Source: Stutzerimonas balearica DSM 6083
GTDB lineage: Bacteria; Pseudomonadota; Gammaproteobacteria; Pseudomonadales; Pseudomonadaceae
Direction: 5' to 3'
DNA: 64,000 bases
Assembly: GCF_000818015.1 (NCBI RefSeq)
Contig: NZ_CP007511.1
Location: 1,536,001-1,600,000 of the forward strand
Shown: positions 1 to 11,285 of the stretch, piece by piece
Layout of the letters: each line of letters opens with the position of its first letter
Position numbering within the stretch: position 1 is the stretch's first letter
Notes under the pieces: generated by a model
Databases searched by the model: none
Seen by the model: the letters and a program-made list of their open reading frames with translations, nothing else
Told to the model about the DNA's origin: nothing
Position numbers and translations under genes: made by a program

Positions 1-1203
1 ATGAACCTGGGCGCGGCGTCGATCGACCTGGGCAAGATGATCGCCAAGTACAAGGAAAAGGGCGAAGGGCGCGGCCTGGAACAGTTCGTGCGCGACGAGC
101 TGTCGGCGGTTGCCGACAAGCGTCACGCCGCCGCAGGACACAAGGGCACCGACGTGGTGCTCTATGGTTTCGGCCGTATCGGCCGCCTGCTGGCCCGTAT
201 CCTGATCGAAAAGACCGGTGGCGGCGACGGGCTGCGCCTGCGTGCCATCGTCGTGCGCAAGGGGGCGGAGAACGATCTGATGAAGCGCGCCAGCCTGCTG
301 CGCCGCGATTCGGTTCATGGCCCGTTCAATGGCACCATCACCATCGACGAAGCCAGCAACACCATCAGCGCCAACGGCAACCTGATCCAGGTGATCTATT
401 CGAACGATCCGTCTTCGGTCGATTACACCCAGTACGGTATCGAGAACGCCCTGCTGGTCGACAACACTGGCAAATGGCGGGATGCCGAAGGCCTGAGCCA
501 GCACCTCAAGTGTGCCGGCGTCGCGCGCGTGGTGTTGACCGCGCCGGGCAAGGGTGAGCTGAAGAACATCGTCCACGGCATCAACCACGGCGAAATCACC
601 GCCGACGACAAGATCATCTCTGCGGCTTCCTGCACCACCAACGCCATCGTGCCGGTGCTCAAGGCGGTGAATGACCAGTACGGCATCGTCAACGGTCACG
701 TGGAAACCGTCCACTCCTACACCAACGACCAGAACCTGATCGACAACTTCCACAAGGGCAGTCGTCGTGGCCGCAGTGCTCCATTGAACATGGTGATCAC
801 CGAGACCGGCGCGGCGACCGCGGCTGCGAAAGCGCTGCCGGTGCTCAAGGGCAAGCTGACCGGCAATGCCATCCGCGTGCCGACGCCGAACGTCTCGATG
901 GCCATTCTCAATCTCAACCTCGAGAAGGCGACCAGCCGCGACGAAATCAACGAGTACCTGCGTCAGGTGGCCATGCACTCGGAGCTGCACAAGCAGATCG
1001 ACTTCGTCAACTCGCCGGAAGTTGTTTCAACGGATTTCGTCGGTTCCCGCCACGCTGGCGTGGTGGACGCCGAGGCGACCATCTGCAGCGACAACCGCGT
1101 CGTGCTCTACGTCTGGTATGACAACGAGTTCGGCTACAGCTGCCAGGTGGTGCGCGTCATGGAAGAAATGGCCGGGGTCAACCCACCCGCCTTCCCGCGC
1201 TGA
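1..1203 (+). CDS. gap: glyceraldehyde-3-phosphate dehydrogenase, 5' end outside the window
   Basis: Interconverts glyceraldehyde-3-phosphate and 1,3-bisphosphoglycerate in central carbon metabolism. The fragment shows the Rossmann motif YGFGRIGRL, the catalytic cysteine in SAASCTTNA (Cys codon at 631-633), the histidine region HSYTNDQN and the C-terminal YDNEFGYS. Pseudomonas members of this long GAPDH type are, from memory, about 487 residues with an extra N-terminal domain. The ATG at base 1 falls inside that region, so it is very likely internal and roughly 85 residues lie upstream of the window. A strong terminator follows, separating it from nqr. Function is clear; which of the organism's GAPDH isozymes it is cannot be settled here. 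Confidence 0.93.
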   Translation: MNLGAASIDLGKMIAKYKEKGEGRGLEQFVRDELSAVADKRHAAAGHKGTDVVLYGFGRIGRLLARILIEKTGGGDGLRLRAIVVRKGAENDLMKRASLLRRDSVHGPFNGTITIDEASNTISANGNLIQVIYSNDPSSVDYTQYGIENALLVDNTGKWRDAEGLSQHLKCAGVARVVLTAPGKGELKNIVHGINHGEITADDKIISAASCTTNAIVPVLKAVNDQYGIVNGHVETVHSYTNDQNLIDNFHKGSRRGRSAPLNMVITETGAATAAAKALPVLKGKLTGNAIRVPTPNVSMAILNLNLEKATSRDEINEYLRQVAMHSELHKQIDFVNSPEVVSTDFVGSRHAGVVDAEATICSDNRVVLYVWYDNEFGYSCQVVRVMEEMAGVNPPAFPR

Positions 1204-1222
1204 TCGCCAGCGGTCGCCAAAG

Positions 1223-1252
1223 AAAACGGGAGCCTCAGGGCTCCCGTTTTTT
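1223..1252 (+). terminator. Rho-independent terminator after gap
   Basis: A 12-bp perfect stem (A-rich foot, then ACGGGAGCC paired with GGCTCCCGT) closes a four-base TCAG loop and is followed by a run of six T. It starts about 20 bases after the gap stop codon, so gap and nqr are separate transcription units. Confidence 0.9.
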
Positions 1253-1353
1253 ATTACCCAGAGGTCGAGTTTCCTTTGGGCGTTATTCAGGGTTTGCTTG
1301 TCTGCAGTCAAAAAGCAGCCTGCTTCGGGTGGCCATGCGGCAAGGCAGACCTC

Positions 1354-2830
<1,477 letters not shown>

Positions 2831-2833
2831 GGC

Positions 2834-4045
2834 ATGGGCATTCGCGCATTCCTCGACAAGATCGAGCATCATTTCGAGAAGGGCGGCAAGTACGAGAAGT
2901 GGTACGCGCTCTATGAAGCGGCAGACACCTTTCTCTATCGCCCCGGCAGCGTGACCAAGACCACCGCGCACGTGCGTGACGGTCTTGATCTCAAGCGCAT
3001 GATGATCACCGTCTGGCTGTGCACCTTCCCGGCGATGTTCTTCGGGATGTGGAACACCGGCTATCAGGCGAACCTGATCTATGCCGCCAACCCCGATCTG
3101 CTGCAAGCCCAGGGCGACTGGCAGTTCGCGTTGACCGCGATGCTCGCCGGTTTCGATCCCAGCAGCCTATGGGACAACTTCATCCAGGGCGCCGCTTACT
3201 TCCTGCCGATCTACGCAGTGACCTTCATTGTCGGCGGCTTCTGGGAAGTGCTGTTCGCCTCGATCCGCAAGCATGAGGTCAACGAAGGGTTCTTCGTGAC
3301 GTCGGTGCTGTTCGCATTGATCCTGCCGCCGTCCATCCCGCTCTGGCAGGTGGCGCTGGGCATCAGCTTCGGCGTGGTGATCGGCAAGGAAGTGTTCGGT
3401 GGCACCGGCAAGAACTTCCTCAACCCGGCGCTGACCGGTCGTGCCTTCCTGTTCTTTGCCTATCCGGCTCAGATGTCCGGTGATGCCGTCTGGACGGCGG
3501 TCGACGGTTTCGCTGGCGCGACCACGCTCAGCCTGGGTTTCGCCGGTGGTATCGACAACGTGGTGCAGAATGGCATCACCTGGATGGACGCCTTCGTCGG
3601 TACCATCCACGGCTCGATCGGTGAAACCAGCACCCTGGCCATCTTCATCGGTGGCGCTGTGCTGCTGCTGACCAAGATCGCTTCCTGGCGCATCGTCAGC
3701 GGCGTGATGCTCGGCATGATCGGTCTCAGCTATCTGTTCAACCTGATCGGCTCGGACACCAATGCCATGTTCGCCATGCCCTGGTACTGGCACATGGTCG
3801 CCGGTGGCTTTGCTTTCGGCATGATCTTCATGGCCACCGACCCGGTGTCGGCATCGATGACCAATACCGGCAAGTGGGTGTTCGGCATCCTCATCGGGGT
3901 CATGGTGGTACTCATCCGCGTGGTCAACCCGGCGTTCCCGGAAGGCATGATGCTGGCGATCCTGTTCGCCAACCTCTGTGCGCCTTTGATTGACCACTTC
4001 GTCGTTCAGGCCAACGTCAAGCGGAGGCTGGCCCGTAATGTCTAG
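2834..4045 (+). CDS. nqrB: Na+-translocating NADH:quinone reductase subunit B
   Basis: Large integral membrane subunit of Na+-NQR that carries covalently bound FMN and riboflavin and forms most of the Na+ path. The 403-residue protein starts [11 protein letters not shown] and has about ten hydrophobic segments. The flavinylation motif DGFAGAT places the FMN-bearing threonine at about residue 230, close to Thr236 of the Vibrio cholerae protein. The flavin is attached by ApbE, encoded five genes downstream. Its last codons overlap the start of nqrC by eight bases, which suggests translational coupling. Confidence 0.97.
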   Translation: MGIRAFLDKIEHHFEKGGKYEKWYALYEAADTFLYRPGSVTKTTAHVRDGLDLKRMMITVWLCTFPAMFFGMWNTGYQANLIYAANPDLLQAQGDWQFALTAMLAGFDPSSLWDNFIQGAAYFLPIYAVTFIVGGFWEVLFASIRKHEVNEGFFVTSVLFALILPPSIPLWQVALGISFGVVIGKEVFGGTGKNFLNPALTGRAFLFFAYPAQMSGDAVWTAVDGFAGATTLSLGFAGGIDNVVQNGITWMDAFVGTIHGSIGETSTLAIFIGGAVLLLTKIASWRIVSGVMLGMIGLSYLFNLIGSDTNAMFAMPWYWHMVAGGFAFGMIFMATDPVSASMTNTGKWVFGILIGVMVVLIRVVNPAFPEGMMLAILFANLCAPLIDHFVVQANVKRRLARNV

Positions 4046-4832
4046 TCAGAAAGAATCCACCGTTCGCACGCTGACGGTAGCCCTGCTGGTCTGCCTGGTG
4101 TGCTCGGTCTTCGTCGCCGGCGCGGCGGTCGCGCTGCGACCCACGCAACAGCAGAACGCGTTGCTGGACAAGCAGCGCAGCATTCTTGCGATCGCCGGGC
4201 TGGGCGAAGCCGGCATGTCCGGCAAGCAGGTGCGCGAGCTGTTCAATGAACGCATCGTCACCCGTCTGGTCGATCTCGAAACCGGCAAATTCAGCGACGA
4301 GTTCGAGGCCAAGAGCTTCGATCCGCTGGCCGCCGCCAAGGATCCGCAGCTGTCGCAGGCTCTGCCGGCCGAGCAAGATATCGCCTCGATCAAGCGCCGT
4401 GAGCGTTACAGCATCGTGTACATCGTCGAGGGGCAGGGTGAGGGGGCGATCGATACCCTGATCCTGCCGGTCCGTGGTTATGGCCTGTGGTCCACGCTGT
4501 ACGGCTTCATGGCGCTCGAGGGTGATCTGAACACGGTTGCCGGCCTGGGCTTCTATCAGCACGGTGAAACGCCCGGCCTCGGCGGCGAAGTGGACAATCC
4601 GAAGTGGCGCGGCCTCTGGCCGGGCAAGGAGCTGTTCGGTGACAACGGCAACCTGGCGATCCAGGTCGTCAAGGGTGGTGTCGATCCGAAGAGCCCGAAG
4701 GCCGACCATCAGGTCGACGCGCTTGCCGGGGCAACCCTGACCAGCAACGGTGTGAACAACCTGTTGCATTTCTGGCTCGGTGAAAACGGCTTCGGTCCTT
4801 TTATCGCTAACCTGCGTGCCGGGGAGGCCTGA
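4038..4832 (+). CDS. nqrC: Na+-translocating NADH:quinone reductase subunit C
   Basis: Membrane-anchored Na+-NQR subunit with a periplasmic FMN domain. I chose the ATG at 4038 ([12 protein letters not shown]), not an upstream in-frame ATG at 3990, because it gives the normal 264-residue protein directly followed by the single N-terminal membrane helix (about residues 10-33). The flavinylation motif DALAGAT puts the FMN-bearing threonine at residue 233. The start lies inside the end of nqrB, and nqrD follows after two bases. Confidence 0.96.
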   Translation: MSSQKESTVRTLTVALLVCLVCSVFVAGAAVALRPTQQQNALLDKQRSILAIAGLGEAGMSGKQVRELFNERIVTRLVDLETGKFSDEFEAKSFDPLAAAKDPQLSQALPAEQDIASIKRRERYSIVYIVEGQGEGAIDTLILPVRGYGLWSTLYGFMALEGDLNTVAGLGFYQHGETPGLGGEVDNPKWRGLWPGKELFGDNGNLAIQVVKGGVDPKSPKADHQVDALAGATLTSNGVNNLLHFWLGENGFGPFIANLRAGEA

Positions 4833-4834
4833 AC

Positions 4835-5503
4835 ATGTCGCAACCCAAAGTCAAAGACGTTCTCCTGAATCCGATCGTCGCCAACAACCCGATCGGTCTG
4901 CAGATTCTCGGTATCTGCTCCGCACTGGCGGTGACCTCGAACCTGAAGACCGCGCTGGTGATGTCCATCGCGCTGACCCTGGTGACCGGTTTCTCCAACC
5001 TGTTCATCTCGATGATCCGCAGCCAGATCCCAAGCTCGATTCGCATGATCGTGCAAATGGTGATCATCGCTTCGTTGGTGATCCTGGTCGACCAGGTGCT
5101 CAAGGCCTATGCCTTCAGCCTGTCCAAGCAGCTCTCGGTATTCGTCGGCCTGATCATCACCAACTGCATCGTGATGGGGCGCGCCGAGGCGTTCGCCATG
5201 CAGAACCCGCCACTGCTTTCGTTCTTCGATGGCATCGGTAACGGCCTGGGCTACAGCGCCATGTTGATCGTGCTGGGTATCGTTCGCGAGCTGTTCGGCG
5301 CCGGCAAACTGTTGGGTTACACCATCCTGCCGGTGGTCAACGACGGCGGTTGGTACCTGCCGAATGGCCTGCTGTTGCTGCCGCCGTCCGCGTTCTTCCT
5401 CATCGGTCTGATCATCTGGGGCATCCGTAGCTGGAAGAAGGAACAGGTCGAGAAACCTGCCTTCAAGATGGCGCCGCAAGTCTCGAGCAAGGAGGCTTAC
5501 TAA
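4835..5503 (+). CDS. nqrD: Na+-translocating NADH:quinone reductase subunit D
   Basis: One of two homologous, inverted-topology membrane subunits of Na+-NQR. The 222 residues form about six transmembrane helices. Cys28 (GICSAL) and Cys111 (TNCIVMG) match the conserved cysteines that, together with two in NqrE, hold an iron centre in the middle of the membrane in known structures. Its TAA stop shares one base with the nqrE ATG. Related to RnfE/RsxE, but the context with nqrA, B, C and F fixes it as NqrD. Confidence 0.96.
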   Translation: MSQPKVKDVLLNPIVANNPIGLQILGICSALAVTSNLKTALVMSIALTLVTGFSNLFISMIRSQIPSSIRMIVQMVIIASLVILVDQVLKAYAFSLSKQLSVFVGLIITNCIVMGRAEAFAMQNPPLLSFFDGIGNGLGYSAMLIVLGIVRELFGAGKLLGYTILPVVNDGGWYLPNGLLLLPPSAFFLIGLIIWGIRSWKKEQVEKPAFKMAPQVSSKEAY

Positions 5504-6111
5504 TGGAGCATTACATCAGCCTGTTCGTCCGCGCCGTGTTCATCGAGAACATGGCCTTGGCGTTCTTCCTCGGCATGTGTACCTTCATCGCGATTTCGAA
5601 GAAGGTCGAAACCGCAATTGGCCTGGGTATCGCGGTGATCGTCGTGCAGACGGTCACCGTGCCGGCCAACAACCTGATCTACACCTACCTGCTGAAGGCC
5701 GGGGCATTGTCCTGGGCCGGGTTGCCGGATGTGGACCTGAGCTTTCTCGGTCTCCTGAGCTATATCGGCGTGATCGCGGCCATCGTGCAGATCCTCGAGA
5801 TGCTGCTCGATAAGTACGTGCCCAGCCTGTACAACGCGCTGGGTGTGTTCCTCCCGCTGATCACCGTGAACTGCGCCATCATGGGTGGCACGCTGTTCAT
5901 GGTCGAGCGTGACTACAACCTCGGCGAGAGCATGGTCTACGGGCTCGGCTCCGGCGCTTCCTGGGCTCTTGCCATCGCCTTGCTGGCAGGCATCCGCGAG
6001 AAGCTGAAATACAGCGACGTACCGGAAGGGCTGCAGGGGCTGGGCATCACCTTCATCACCATCGGACTGATGTCGCTGGGCTTCATGTCTTTCTCTGGCG
6101 TACAGCTGTAA
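5503..6111 (+). CDS. nqrE: Na+-translocating NADH:quinone reductase subunit E
   Basis: Partner of NqrD, also about six transmembrane helices (202 residues, beginning [13 protein letters not shown]). Cys26 (GMCTFI) and Cys124 (VNCAIMGG) correspond to the NqrE ligands of the intramembrane iron site. A homologue of RnfA/RsxA; the surrounding nqr genes settle the assignment. A 15-base gap separates it from nqrF. Confidence 0.96.
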   Translation: MEHYISLFVRAVFIENMALAFFLGMCTFIAISKKVETAIGLGIAVIVVQTVTVPANNLIYTYLLKAGALSWAGLPDVDLSFLGLLSYIGVIAAIVQILEMLLDKYVPSLYNALGVFLPLITVNCAIMGGTLFMVERDYNLGESMVYGLGSGASWALAIALLAGIREKLKYSDVPEGLQGLGITFITIGLMSLGFMSFSGVQL

Positions 6112-6126
6112 GGACGGGATGAACTG

Positions 6127-7350
6127 ATGAGTTACGAAATTTTCCTCGCCATCGGCATGTTCACCGCCATCGTCATCGCGCTGGTGATGATCATCCTGGC
6201 TGCTCGCGCCAAGCTGGTATCCAGTGGCGATGTGTCGATCGAGATCAACGGTGAGCGCACGATCACCGTGCCGGCTGGCGGCAAGCTGCTGCAGACCCTG
6301 GCGGCCAACAACATCTTCCTGTCTTCGGCGTGCGGCGGCGGCGGTACCTGTGCTCAGTGCAAGTGCATCGTCGAGAGCGGTGGCGGCGAGATGCTGCCGA
6401 CCGAGGAGTCGCATTTCACCCGCCGCGAGGCCGGTGAGGGCTGGCGCCTGTCCTGCCAGACACCGGTCAAGGCGGACATGAAGATCGAGGTGCCGGAAGA
6501 AGTCTTCGGCGTGAAGAAATGGGAATGCACCGTTGCGTCGAACCCCAACGTCGCGACCTTCATCAAGGAGCTTACGCTCAAGCTTCCCGAAGGCGAGAAC
6601 GTCGACTTCCGGGCGGGTGGCTATGTGCAGCTGGAGTGTCCTCCGCACACGGTCAACTACAAGGATTTCGACATCCAGCCTGAATTTCGCGGCGACTGGG
6701 ACAAGTTCAATCTGTGGAAGTACGTTTCCAAGGTCGACGAAACCACCATTCGCGCCTACTCGATGGCCAACTACCCGGAAGAGAAAGGCCTGGTCAAGTT
6801 CAACATCCGGATCGCCTCGCCGCCTCCGGGTCGTGATGATGTCCCGCCGGGCAAGATGTCGTCCTGGGTATTCGGCCTCAAGCCGGGTGACAAGGTGACC
6901 GTGTACGGTCCGTTTGGTGAGTTTTTCGCCAAGGATACCGATGCCGAAATGGTCTTCATCGGTGGCGGTGCCGGCATGGCGCCGATGCGTTCGCACATCT
7001 TCGACCAGCTCAAGCGTTTGAAGTCCACCCGCAAGATGAGCTTCTGGTACGGCGCCCGCTCGTTGCGTGAAGCGTTCTATGTGGAAGAGTACGACCAGCT
7101 GCAAGCGGAGAATCCGAACTTCGAGTGGCATCTGGCCTTGTCCGATCCGCAGCCCGAGGACAACTGGCAGGGGCCGACCGGCTTCATCCACAACGTGCTC
7201 TACGAAAACTACCTGAAGAGCCACCCGGCGCCCGAGGATTGCGAGTTCTACATGTGCGGCCCGCCCATGATGAACGCCTCGGTAATCAAGATGCTGACGG
7301 ACCTGGGGGTCGAACCGGAGAACATCCTGCTCGACGACTTCGGCGGTTAG
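6127..7350 (+). CDS. nqrF: Na+-translocating NADH:quinone reductase subunit F
   Basis: NADH-oxidising entry subunit of Na+-NQR (407 residues). In order it shows an N-terminal membrane anchor (about residues 5-28), a 2Fe-2S ferredoxin domain with ligands Cys69, Cys75, Cys78 and Cys110, an FAD-binding region with RAYSMANYP, and a ferredoxin-reductase NADH domain with [12 protein letters not shown] and CGPPMM. Electrons run NADH to FAD to 2Fe-2S and on to NqrD/E and the flavins of C and B. The apbE start follows one base after the stop. Confidence 0.97.
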   Translation: MSYEIFLAIGMFTAIVIALVMIILAARAKLVSSGDVSIEINGERTITVPAGGKLLQTLAANNIFLSSACGGGGTCAQCKCIVESGGGEMLPTEESHFTRREAGEGWRLSCQTPVKADMKIEVPEEVFGVKKWECTVASNPNVATFIKELTLKLPEGENVDFRAGGYVQLECPPHTVNYKDFDIQPEFRGDWDKFNLWKYVSKVDETTIRAYSMANYPEEKGLVKFNIRIASPPPGRDDVPPGKMSSWVFGLKPGDKVTVYGPFGEFFAKDTDAEMVFIGGGAGMAPMRSHIFDQLKRLKSTRKMSFWYGARSLREAFYVEEYDQLQAENPNFEWHLALSDPQPEDNWQGPTGFIHNVLYENYLKSHPAPEDCEFYMCGPPMMNASVIKMLTDLGVEPENILLDDFGG

Positions 7351-7351
7351 C

Positions 7352-8377
7352 ATGATCAAAGCGCTACTGCAGCCCGTCTTGACTGCCGCTCTCGCGGCAG
7401 CCCTGACGGGCTGTCTGTTTCAGGACCGGCTCGAAAGCTTCGACGGGCCGACCATGGGCAGTACCTATTCGATCAAGTATGTGCGGGGCGACGGCGTGCC
7501 CGCGCGCGATGTGCTGCAGAAGGAAACCGAGCGGATATTGGCCGATCTGGACCGACAGCTGTCGACCTACAGAGCCGACTCGGACATCGCCCAATTCAAC
7601 CGGCTGCCGGCCGGGCAGTGCCAGGCCGTGCCTGAGGCTGTACGTGAGCTGGTCGCCGCCGGCGAGCGGCTATCCAGGCAGACCGGCGGCGCCCTCGACC
7701 TCACGCTGGAGCCGTTGCTCGACCTCTGGGGGTTTGGCCCGCAGGGGCGCATGGAGCGCATTCCGTCCGAGAGCGAAATCGCCACGGCGCGGGAAAACGT
7801 CGGTCACCGACATCTGCGAATCGAAGGCGAGCAGCTGTGCAAGGATGTTGCCGCCCAGGTCGATTTCAACAGCATCGCGGCGGGCTATGCGGTGGATCGG
7901 GTCGTGGCGCGGCTGAAGGCGCTCGGCGTGAAGAGCTATCTGGTCGAAATTACCGGCGAGCTCAAGGCCGAAGGGCACAAGCCGGACGGCCAGCCCTGGC
8001 GGATCGCGATCGAAGCGCCACGTGACGACCAGCGAGTAGCGCAGCGGATCGTCGAACTCGATGGCCTCGGTGTGTCGACCTCTGGCGACTATCGCAACTA
8101 TTTCGAGCGGGATGGCCGGCGCTATTCCCATACAATCGACCCGACCACCGGCGCCCCTATCGAGCATCGGTTGGCCGCTGTCACGGTGCTGCATCCCTCG
8201 ACCCTCGAAGCCGATGGTTTGTCGACGGCACTGATGGTGCTGGGGCCGGACAAGGGACTGGAGTTCGCCAATCGGCACCAGCTCGCGGCCCTCTTCGTCG
8301 TGCGGCAGGGTCAGCAATTCGTCAGTACGAGCTCCACGGCTTTCAAACAGCTGTTCGGTGAAGGAGAAGACAAATGA
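7352..8377 (+). CDS. apbE: FAD:protein FMN transferase (flavinyltransferase) for NqrB and NqrC
   Basis: Transfers FMN from FAD to threonine in NqrB and NqrC, a periplasmic maturation step. The N-terminus has a lipoprotein signal with lipobox LTGC (Cys21), followed by DGPTMGSTYSIKY and, near the C-terminus, SGDYRNYF and YSHTIDPTTGAP, the usual ApbE signatures. The 341-residue length is normal. It directly follows nqrF and overlaps nqrM by four bases, so enzyme and substrates are co-expressed. Confidence 0.95.
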   Translation: MIKALLQPVLTAALAAALTGCLFQDRLESFDGPTMGSTYSIKYVRGDGVPARDVLQKETERILADLDRQLSTYRADSDIAQFNRLPAGQCQAVPEAVRELVAAGERLSRQTGGALDLTLEPLLDLWGFGPQGRMERIPSESEIATARENVGHRHLRIEGEQLCKDVAAQVDFNSIAAGYAVDRVVARLKALGVKSYLVEITGELKAEGHKPDGQPWRIAIEAPRDDQRVAQRIVELDGLGVSTSGDYRNYFERDGRRYSHTIDPTTGAPIEHRLAAVTVLHPSTLEADGLSTALMVLGPDKGLEFANRHQLAALFVVRQGQQFVSTSSTAFKQLFGEGEDK

Positions 8378-8601
8378 CCTGGCTACTGGTTTTTCTGGTG
8401 ATGCTTCTCGTCGTCTTTGGCATGGCCATTGGCGTGATCATGGGGCGCAAGCCGATTGCGGGTTCTTGTGGAGGTATCGCGGCCTTGGGAATCGAGAAGG
8501 AATGCTCGATCTGCGGAGGCAGCCGCGAAAAGTGCGAGGAAGTGAACCAGGAGCGAGCGCAGACGCAGAGCGACCTGGCCTACGACGCGACCCGTAAGTG
8601 A
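8374..8601 (+). CDS. nqrM: Na+-NQR maturation protein NqrM (DUF539)
   Basis: Small membrane protein (75 residues) required for Na+-NQR assembly and proposed to help deliver iron to the NqrD/NqrE site. It has one N-terminal transmembrane helix (about residues 3-24) followed by four cysteines in the pattern SCGG, ECSICGG and KCEE, as in the family. The ATG overlaps the end of apbE (ATGA), and the next gene is almost 100 bases away, so it ends the nqr operon. Confidence 0.93.
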   Translation: MTWLLVFLVMLLVVFGMAIGVIMGRKPIAGSCGGIAALGIEKECSICGGSREKCEEVNQERAQTQSDLAYDATRK

Positions 8602-8696
8602 GTGGATTCGGCCCGTGTCGAGCGCCGTGCGCCCCACGGGCACTGAAGGATTGTTTGGTGCGGCGCTAGCGTAGCGACCGCGTTTGGGGAGTACAT

Positions 8697-10091
8697 ATGG
8701 CTGTCTATAACTACGATGTGGTGGTGCTGGGCTCCGGCCCGGCCGGCGAAGGCGCGGCGATGAACGCCGTCAAAGCCGGGCGCAAGGTCGCCGTGGTCGA
8801 CAATCGACCGCTGGTGGGCGGCAACTGCACCCACCTGGGGACCATTCCGTCCAAGGCGCTGCGTCACTCGGTGCGCCAGATCATGCAGTACAACACCAAC
8901 CCCTTGTTTCGTCAGATCGGCGAGCCGCGCTGGTTCTCCTTCCCGGACGTGCTCAAGAGCGCCGAGAAGATCATCAGCAAGCAGGTGACCTCGCGCACCG
9001 GTTACTACGCGCGCAACCGGATCGATACCTTTTTCGGAACGGCCAGCTTCGCCGATGAGCAGAGCGTCGAGGTGGTCTGCCTGAACGGTATGGTCGAGAA
9101 GCTGGTGGCCAAGCAGATCGTGATTGCCACCGGGTCGCGCCCCTATCGCCCGGCTGACATCGACTTCAACCACCCGCGGATCTACGACAGCGACACCATC
9201 CTTACGCTGAGCCATACGCCGCGTCGGATGATCATCTACGGGGCCGGGGTGATCGGCTGCGAATATGCTTCCATCTTCAGTGGCCTGGGCGTGCTCGTCG
9301 ATCTTATCGACAATCGCGATCAGCTACTGTCGTTCCTCGACGACGAGATTTCCGATGCGCTGTCCTACCACCTGCGCAACAACAATGTGCTGATCCGGCA
9401 TAACGAAGAGTACGAGCGCGTCGAGGGGCTGGACAACGGTGTGATCCTGCACCTGAAGTCGGGTAAGAAGATCAAGGCCGATGCCTTCCTCTGGAGTAAC
9501 GGGCGTACCGGCAACACTGACAAGCTGGCGCTGGAGAACATCGGCTTGAAGGCCAACAGCCGTGGCCAGGTTCAGGTCGACGAGCACTACCGCACCGAGG
9601 TCGGCAACATCTATGCGGCGGGCGATGTGATTGGCTGGCCCTCGTTGGCCAGTGCAGCCTACGACCAGGGACGCTCGGCAGCTGGCAGTATCGTCGAGAA
9701 CGATACCTGGCGGTTCGTCGACGACGTGCCGACGGGCATCTACACCATTCCGGAGATCAGCTCGATCGGCAAGAACGAGCGCGAGCTGACGCAGGCCAAG
9801 GTCCCCTACGAGGTCGGCAAGGCGTTCTTCAAGAGCATGGCGCGTGCGCAGATCTCCTACGAACCGGTCGGCATGCTGAAGATCCTCTTCCATCGCGAAA
9901 CGCTAGAGGTGCTTGGCGTGCATTGCTTCGGCTATCAGGCCTCGGAGATCGTGCATATCGGTCAGGCGATCATGAACCAGAAGGGGGAGGCGAACTCGAT
10001 CAAGTACTTCGTCAACACCACCTTCAACTACCCGACCATGGCCGAGGCTTATCGGGTCGCGGCGTTTGACGGTCTGAACCGGCTTTTTTGA
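8697..10091 (+). CDS. sthA: soluble pyridine nucleotide transhydrogenase
   Basis: FAD flavoprotein that moves reducing equivalents between NADPH and NAD+, mainly draining NADPH. The 464 residues contain the FAD motif [13 protein letters not shown], then [13 protein letters not shown], where only one cysteine remains of the disulfide pair of lipoamide dehydrogenase-like enzymes, the family hallmark. The second nucleotide fold [13 protein letters not shown] and the dimerisation region with [14 protein letters not shown] follow. GGGGAG precedes the ATG. It appears to be transcribed alone, ending at paired hairpins. Confidence 0.96.
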   Translation: MAVYNYDVVVLGSGPAGEGAAMNAVKAGRKVAVVDNRPLVGGNCTHLGTIPSKALRHSVRQIMQYNTNPLFRQIGEPRWFSFPDVLKSAEKIISKQVTSRTGYYARNRIDTFFGTASFADEQSVEVVCLNGMVEKLVAKQIVIATGSRPYRPADIDFNHPRIYDSDTILTLSHTPRRMIIYGAGVIGCEYASIFSGLGVLVDLIDNRDQLLSFLDDEISDALSYHLRNNNVLIRHNEEYERVEGLDNGVILHLKSGKKIKADAFLWSNGRTGNTDKLALENIGLKANSRGQVQVDEHYRTEVGNIYAAGDVIGWPSLASAAYDQGRSAAGSIVENDTWRFVDDVPTGIYTIPEISSIGKNERELTQAKVPYEVGKAFFKSMARAQISYEPVGMLKILFHRETLEVLGVHCFGYQASEIVHIGQAIMNQKGEANSIKYFVNTTFNYPTMAEAYRVAAFDGLNRLF

Positions 10092-10095
10092 GAGG

Positions 10096-10250
10096 CTCCG
10101 ACCGGTGGCCTGAGCCGGTCGGAGGCACCGGTGATTCCCGGCAATGGCATTGGCCCAACCGGGAAAGCCTTTAGATCAGGTCACGGTAGCGTACCGCATG
10201 CTGCCAAGCGTCCAGGCCCGTCGGCATCCGCCGGCGGGCCTTTTCGTTTT
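10096..10250 (+). terminator. two hairpins after sthA, the second with a T-tract
   Basis: A perfect 10-bp stem with a nine-base loop lies at 10096-10124 without a T-run. A second hairpin (AGGCCCG at 10214-10220 paired with CGGGCCT at 10235-10241, with an inner TCGGC/GCCGG stem) is followed by TTTTCGTTTT and looks like the actual terminator of sthA. It also separates sthA from the convergent phosphodiesterase gene. Confidence 0.7.
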
Positions 10251-10253
10251 CCG

Positions 10254-10979
10254 CTATGACCGTCCGGCCAGGGTGGTGGTGGCAAGCCTGGGGAAGTCGG
10301 TGATCAGGCTGTCGACGCCCATGTCCGCCAGACGCAGCATGAGTGCCGGCTCGTTCACTGTCCAGGTGGAGACATGCAGGCCTTGTCGCTGTGCCTTGAG
10401 CAGTCGCCCGGGCGTACAGAGCGACCATTTCAGGGCCAGTAGGTTGCAGCCATACGCCTTGGCGACCTTCAGCGGGTCGAGCCAGCCATACTCGGCGACC
10501 AGGCCGCGGGAAAGATGCGGGGCCAGCTCTGCAAGCGCCTTGAGCACCACGCGCGATCCGGAGGTCACCGTGATCCGCTCGCTAAGGCCGTGGCGTTCGG
10601 CGAGGGTAGCGATCGCCAGCACCGTCCGCCTGGCGCGTTCATGCGATGCGCTTTTGACTTCCAATTGCCAATGCTCGAAGTCGCAGCCAGCAAAAAGCTC
10701 TTCCAGGCGTGGAATCGGGCACGGCTGTTCCCAGCCGGGGCCACCGAGGCGAGCGTCGTAGCTGGCAAGCTCCTGCGCACTGTGTTCGGCGACTTTGCCG
10801 CGCCGGCCGGTGGTGCGCTTCAGTGTGGGATCGTGGATGACCATCAGCTCGCCATCGCGAGAGAGATGTAAATCGAGTTCGCAGCGGTTCACGCCGTCTT
10901 GCAGGCACAGCTGAAAGCCGGCCAGTGTATTTTCCGGCGCCTGGCCCTTTGCGCCTCGATGGCCATAGATCTGGGTCAC
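10254..10979 (-). CDS. glycerophosphodiester phosphodiesterase family protein
   Basis: Probably hydrolyses glycerophosphodiesters to glycerol-3-phosphate and an alcohol. The TIM-barrel signatures are visible: YGHRG, ENT, the metal and acid-base region ELDLHLSRDGELMVIHD, and a closing VDSLITDFP. I chose the GTG at 10979 because the protein then begins MTQIYGHRGAKG as usual for the family (241 residues) and because GTGA overlaps the stop of the upstream gene. No signal peptide, so a cytoplasmic enzyme, more UgpQ-like than the periplasmic GlpQ. Confidence 0.88.
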   Translation of the reverse strand: MTQIYGHRGAKGQAPENTLAGFQLCLQDGVNRCELDLHLSRDGELMVIHDPTLKRTTGRRGKVAEHSAQELASYDARLGGPGWEQPCPIPRLEELFAGCDFEHWQLEVKSASHERARRTVLAIATLAERHGLSERITVTSGSRVVLKALAELAPHLSRGLVAEYGWLDPLKVAKAYGCNLLALKWSLCTPGRLLKAQRQGLHVSTWTVNEPALMLRLADMGVDSLITDFPRLATTTLAGRS

Positions 10980-11281
10980 GGTTGCTGCTGATCCTGAGGA
11001 AGGTGAAGAGGCCGATGGTCGATGACGCTGTCGATGACGCGGTCGCCTTCGAAGTAGACCGAAAAGGTGCGGTAGTCCCATCGGGTGATCGGCGGCTGGC
11101 CGACAGGGGAATGTTCGTTGTCGGGCAACCCGAAGCGTTCCAGCACTGCGCCCTTGCTAGCCCCGCGCGAGGGTAGCGCCAGCTCGCCGCCGCCCTGTTG
11201 GCCGAGCGGAATGACGATCTGTTCGGCCTGTAGCGCACTGCTGAAGGCGAGGGTCAGGCTGAGAAGGGCGTAGCGCAACAT
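10976..11281 (-). CDS. small exported protein of unknown function
   Basis: A 101-residue protein with a clear Sec signal peptide (MLRYALLSLTLAFSSALQA, cleavage near residue 19) and a compact mature domain containing GLPDNEHSPVG and ITRWDYRTFSVYFEGDRVID. I know no function. The start at 11281 is preferred over one nine codons upstream because it opens the signal peptide. It overlaps the phosphodiesterase gene by four bases and follows the PilZ gene by four, so the three form one minus-strand operon. Homologues occupy the same place in other Pseudomonas. Confidence 0.8.
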   Translation of the reverse strand: MLRYALLSLTLAFSSALQAEQIVIPLGQQGGGELALPSRGASKGAVLERFGLPDNEHSPVGQPPITRWDYRTFSVYFEGDRVIDSVIDHRPLHLPQDQQQP

Positions 11282-11285
11282 CGGA

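Noticed and set aside
5500..7359. A 619-codon open frame on the minus strand opposite nqrE and nqrF
   Set aside because: Complement of confidently identified genes with high third-position GC; translation is Arg/His/Asp-rich with no domain.
10171..10227. An 18-codon frame on the minus strand (MPTGLDAWQHAVRYRDLI) in the sthA terminator region
   Set aside because: The peptide looks protein-like, but it overlaps a terminator hairpin, has no ribosome site and is too short to judge. It might be a gene remnant.
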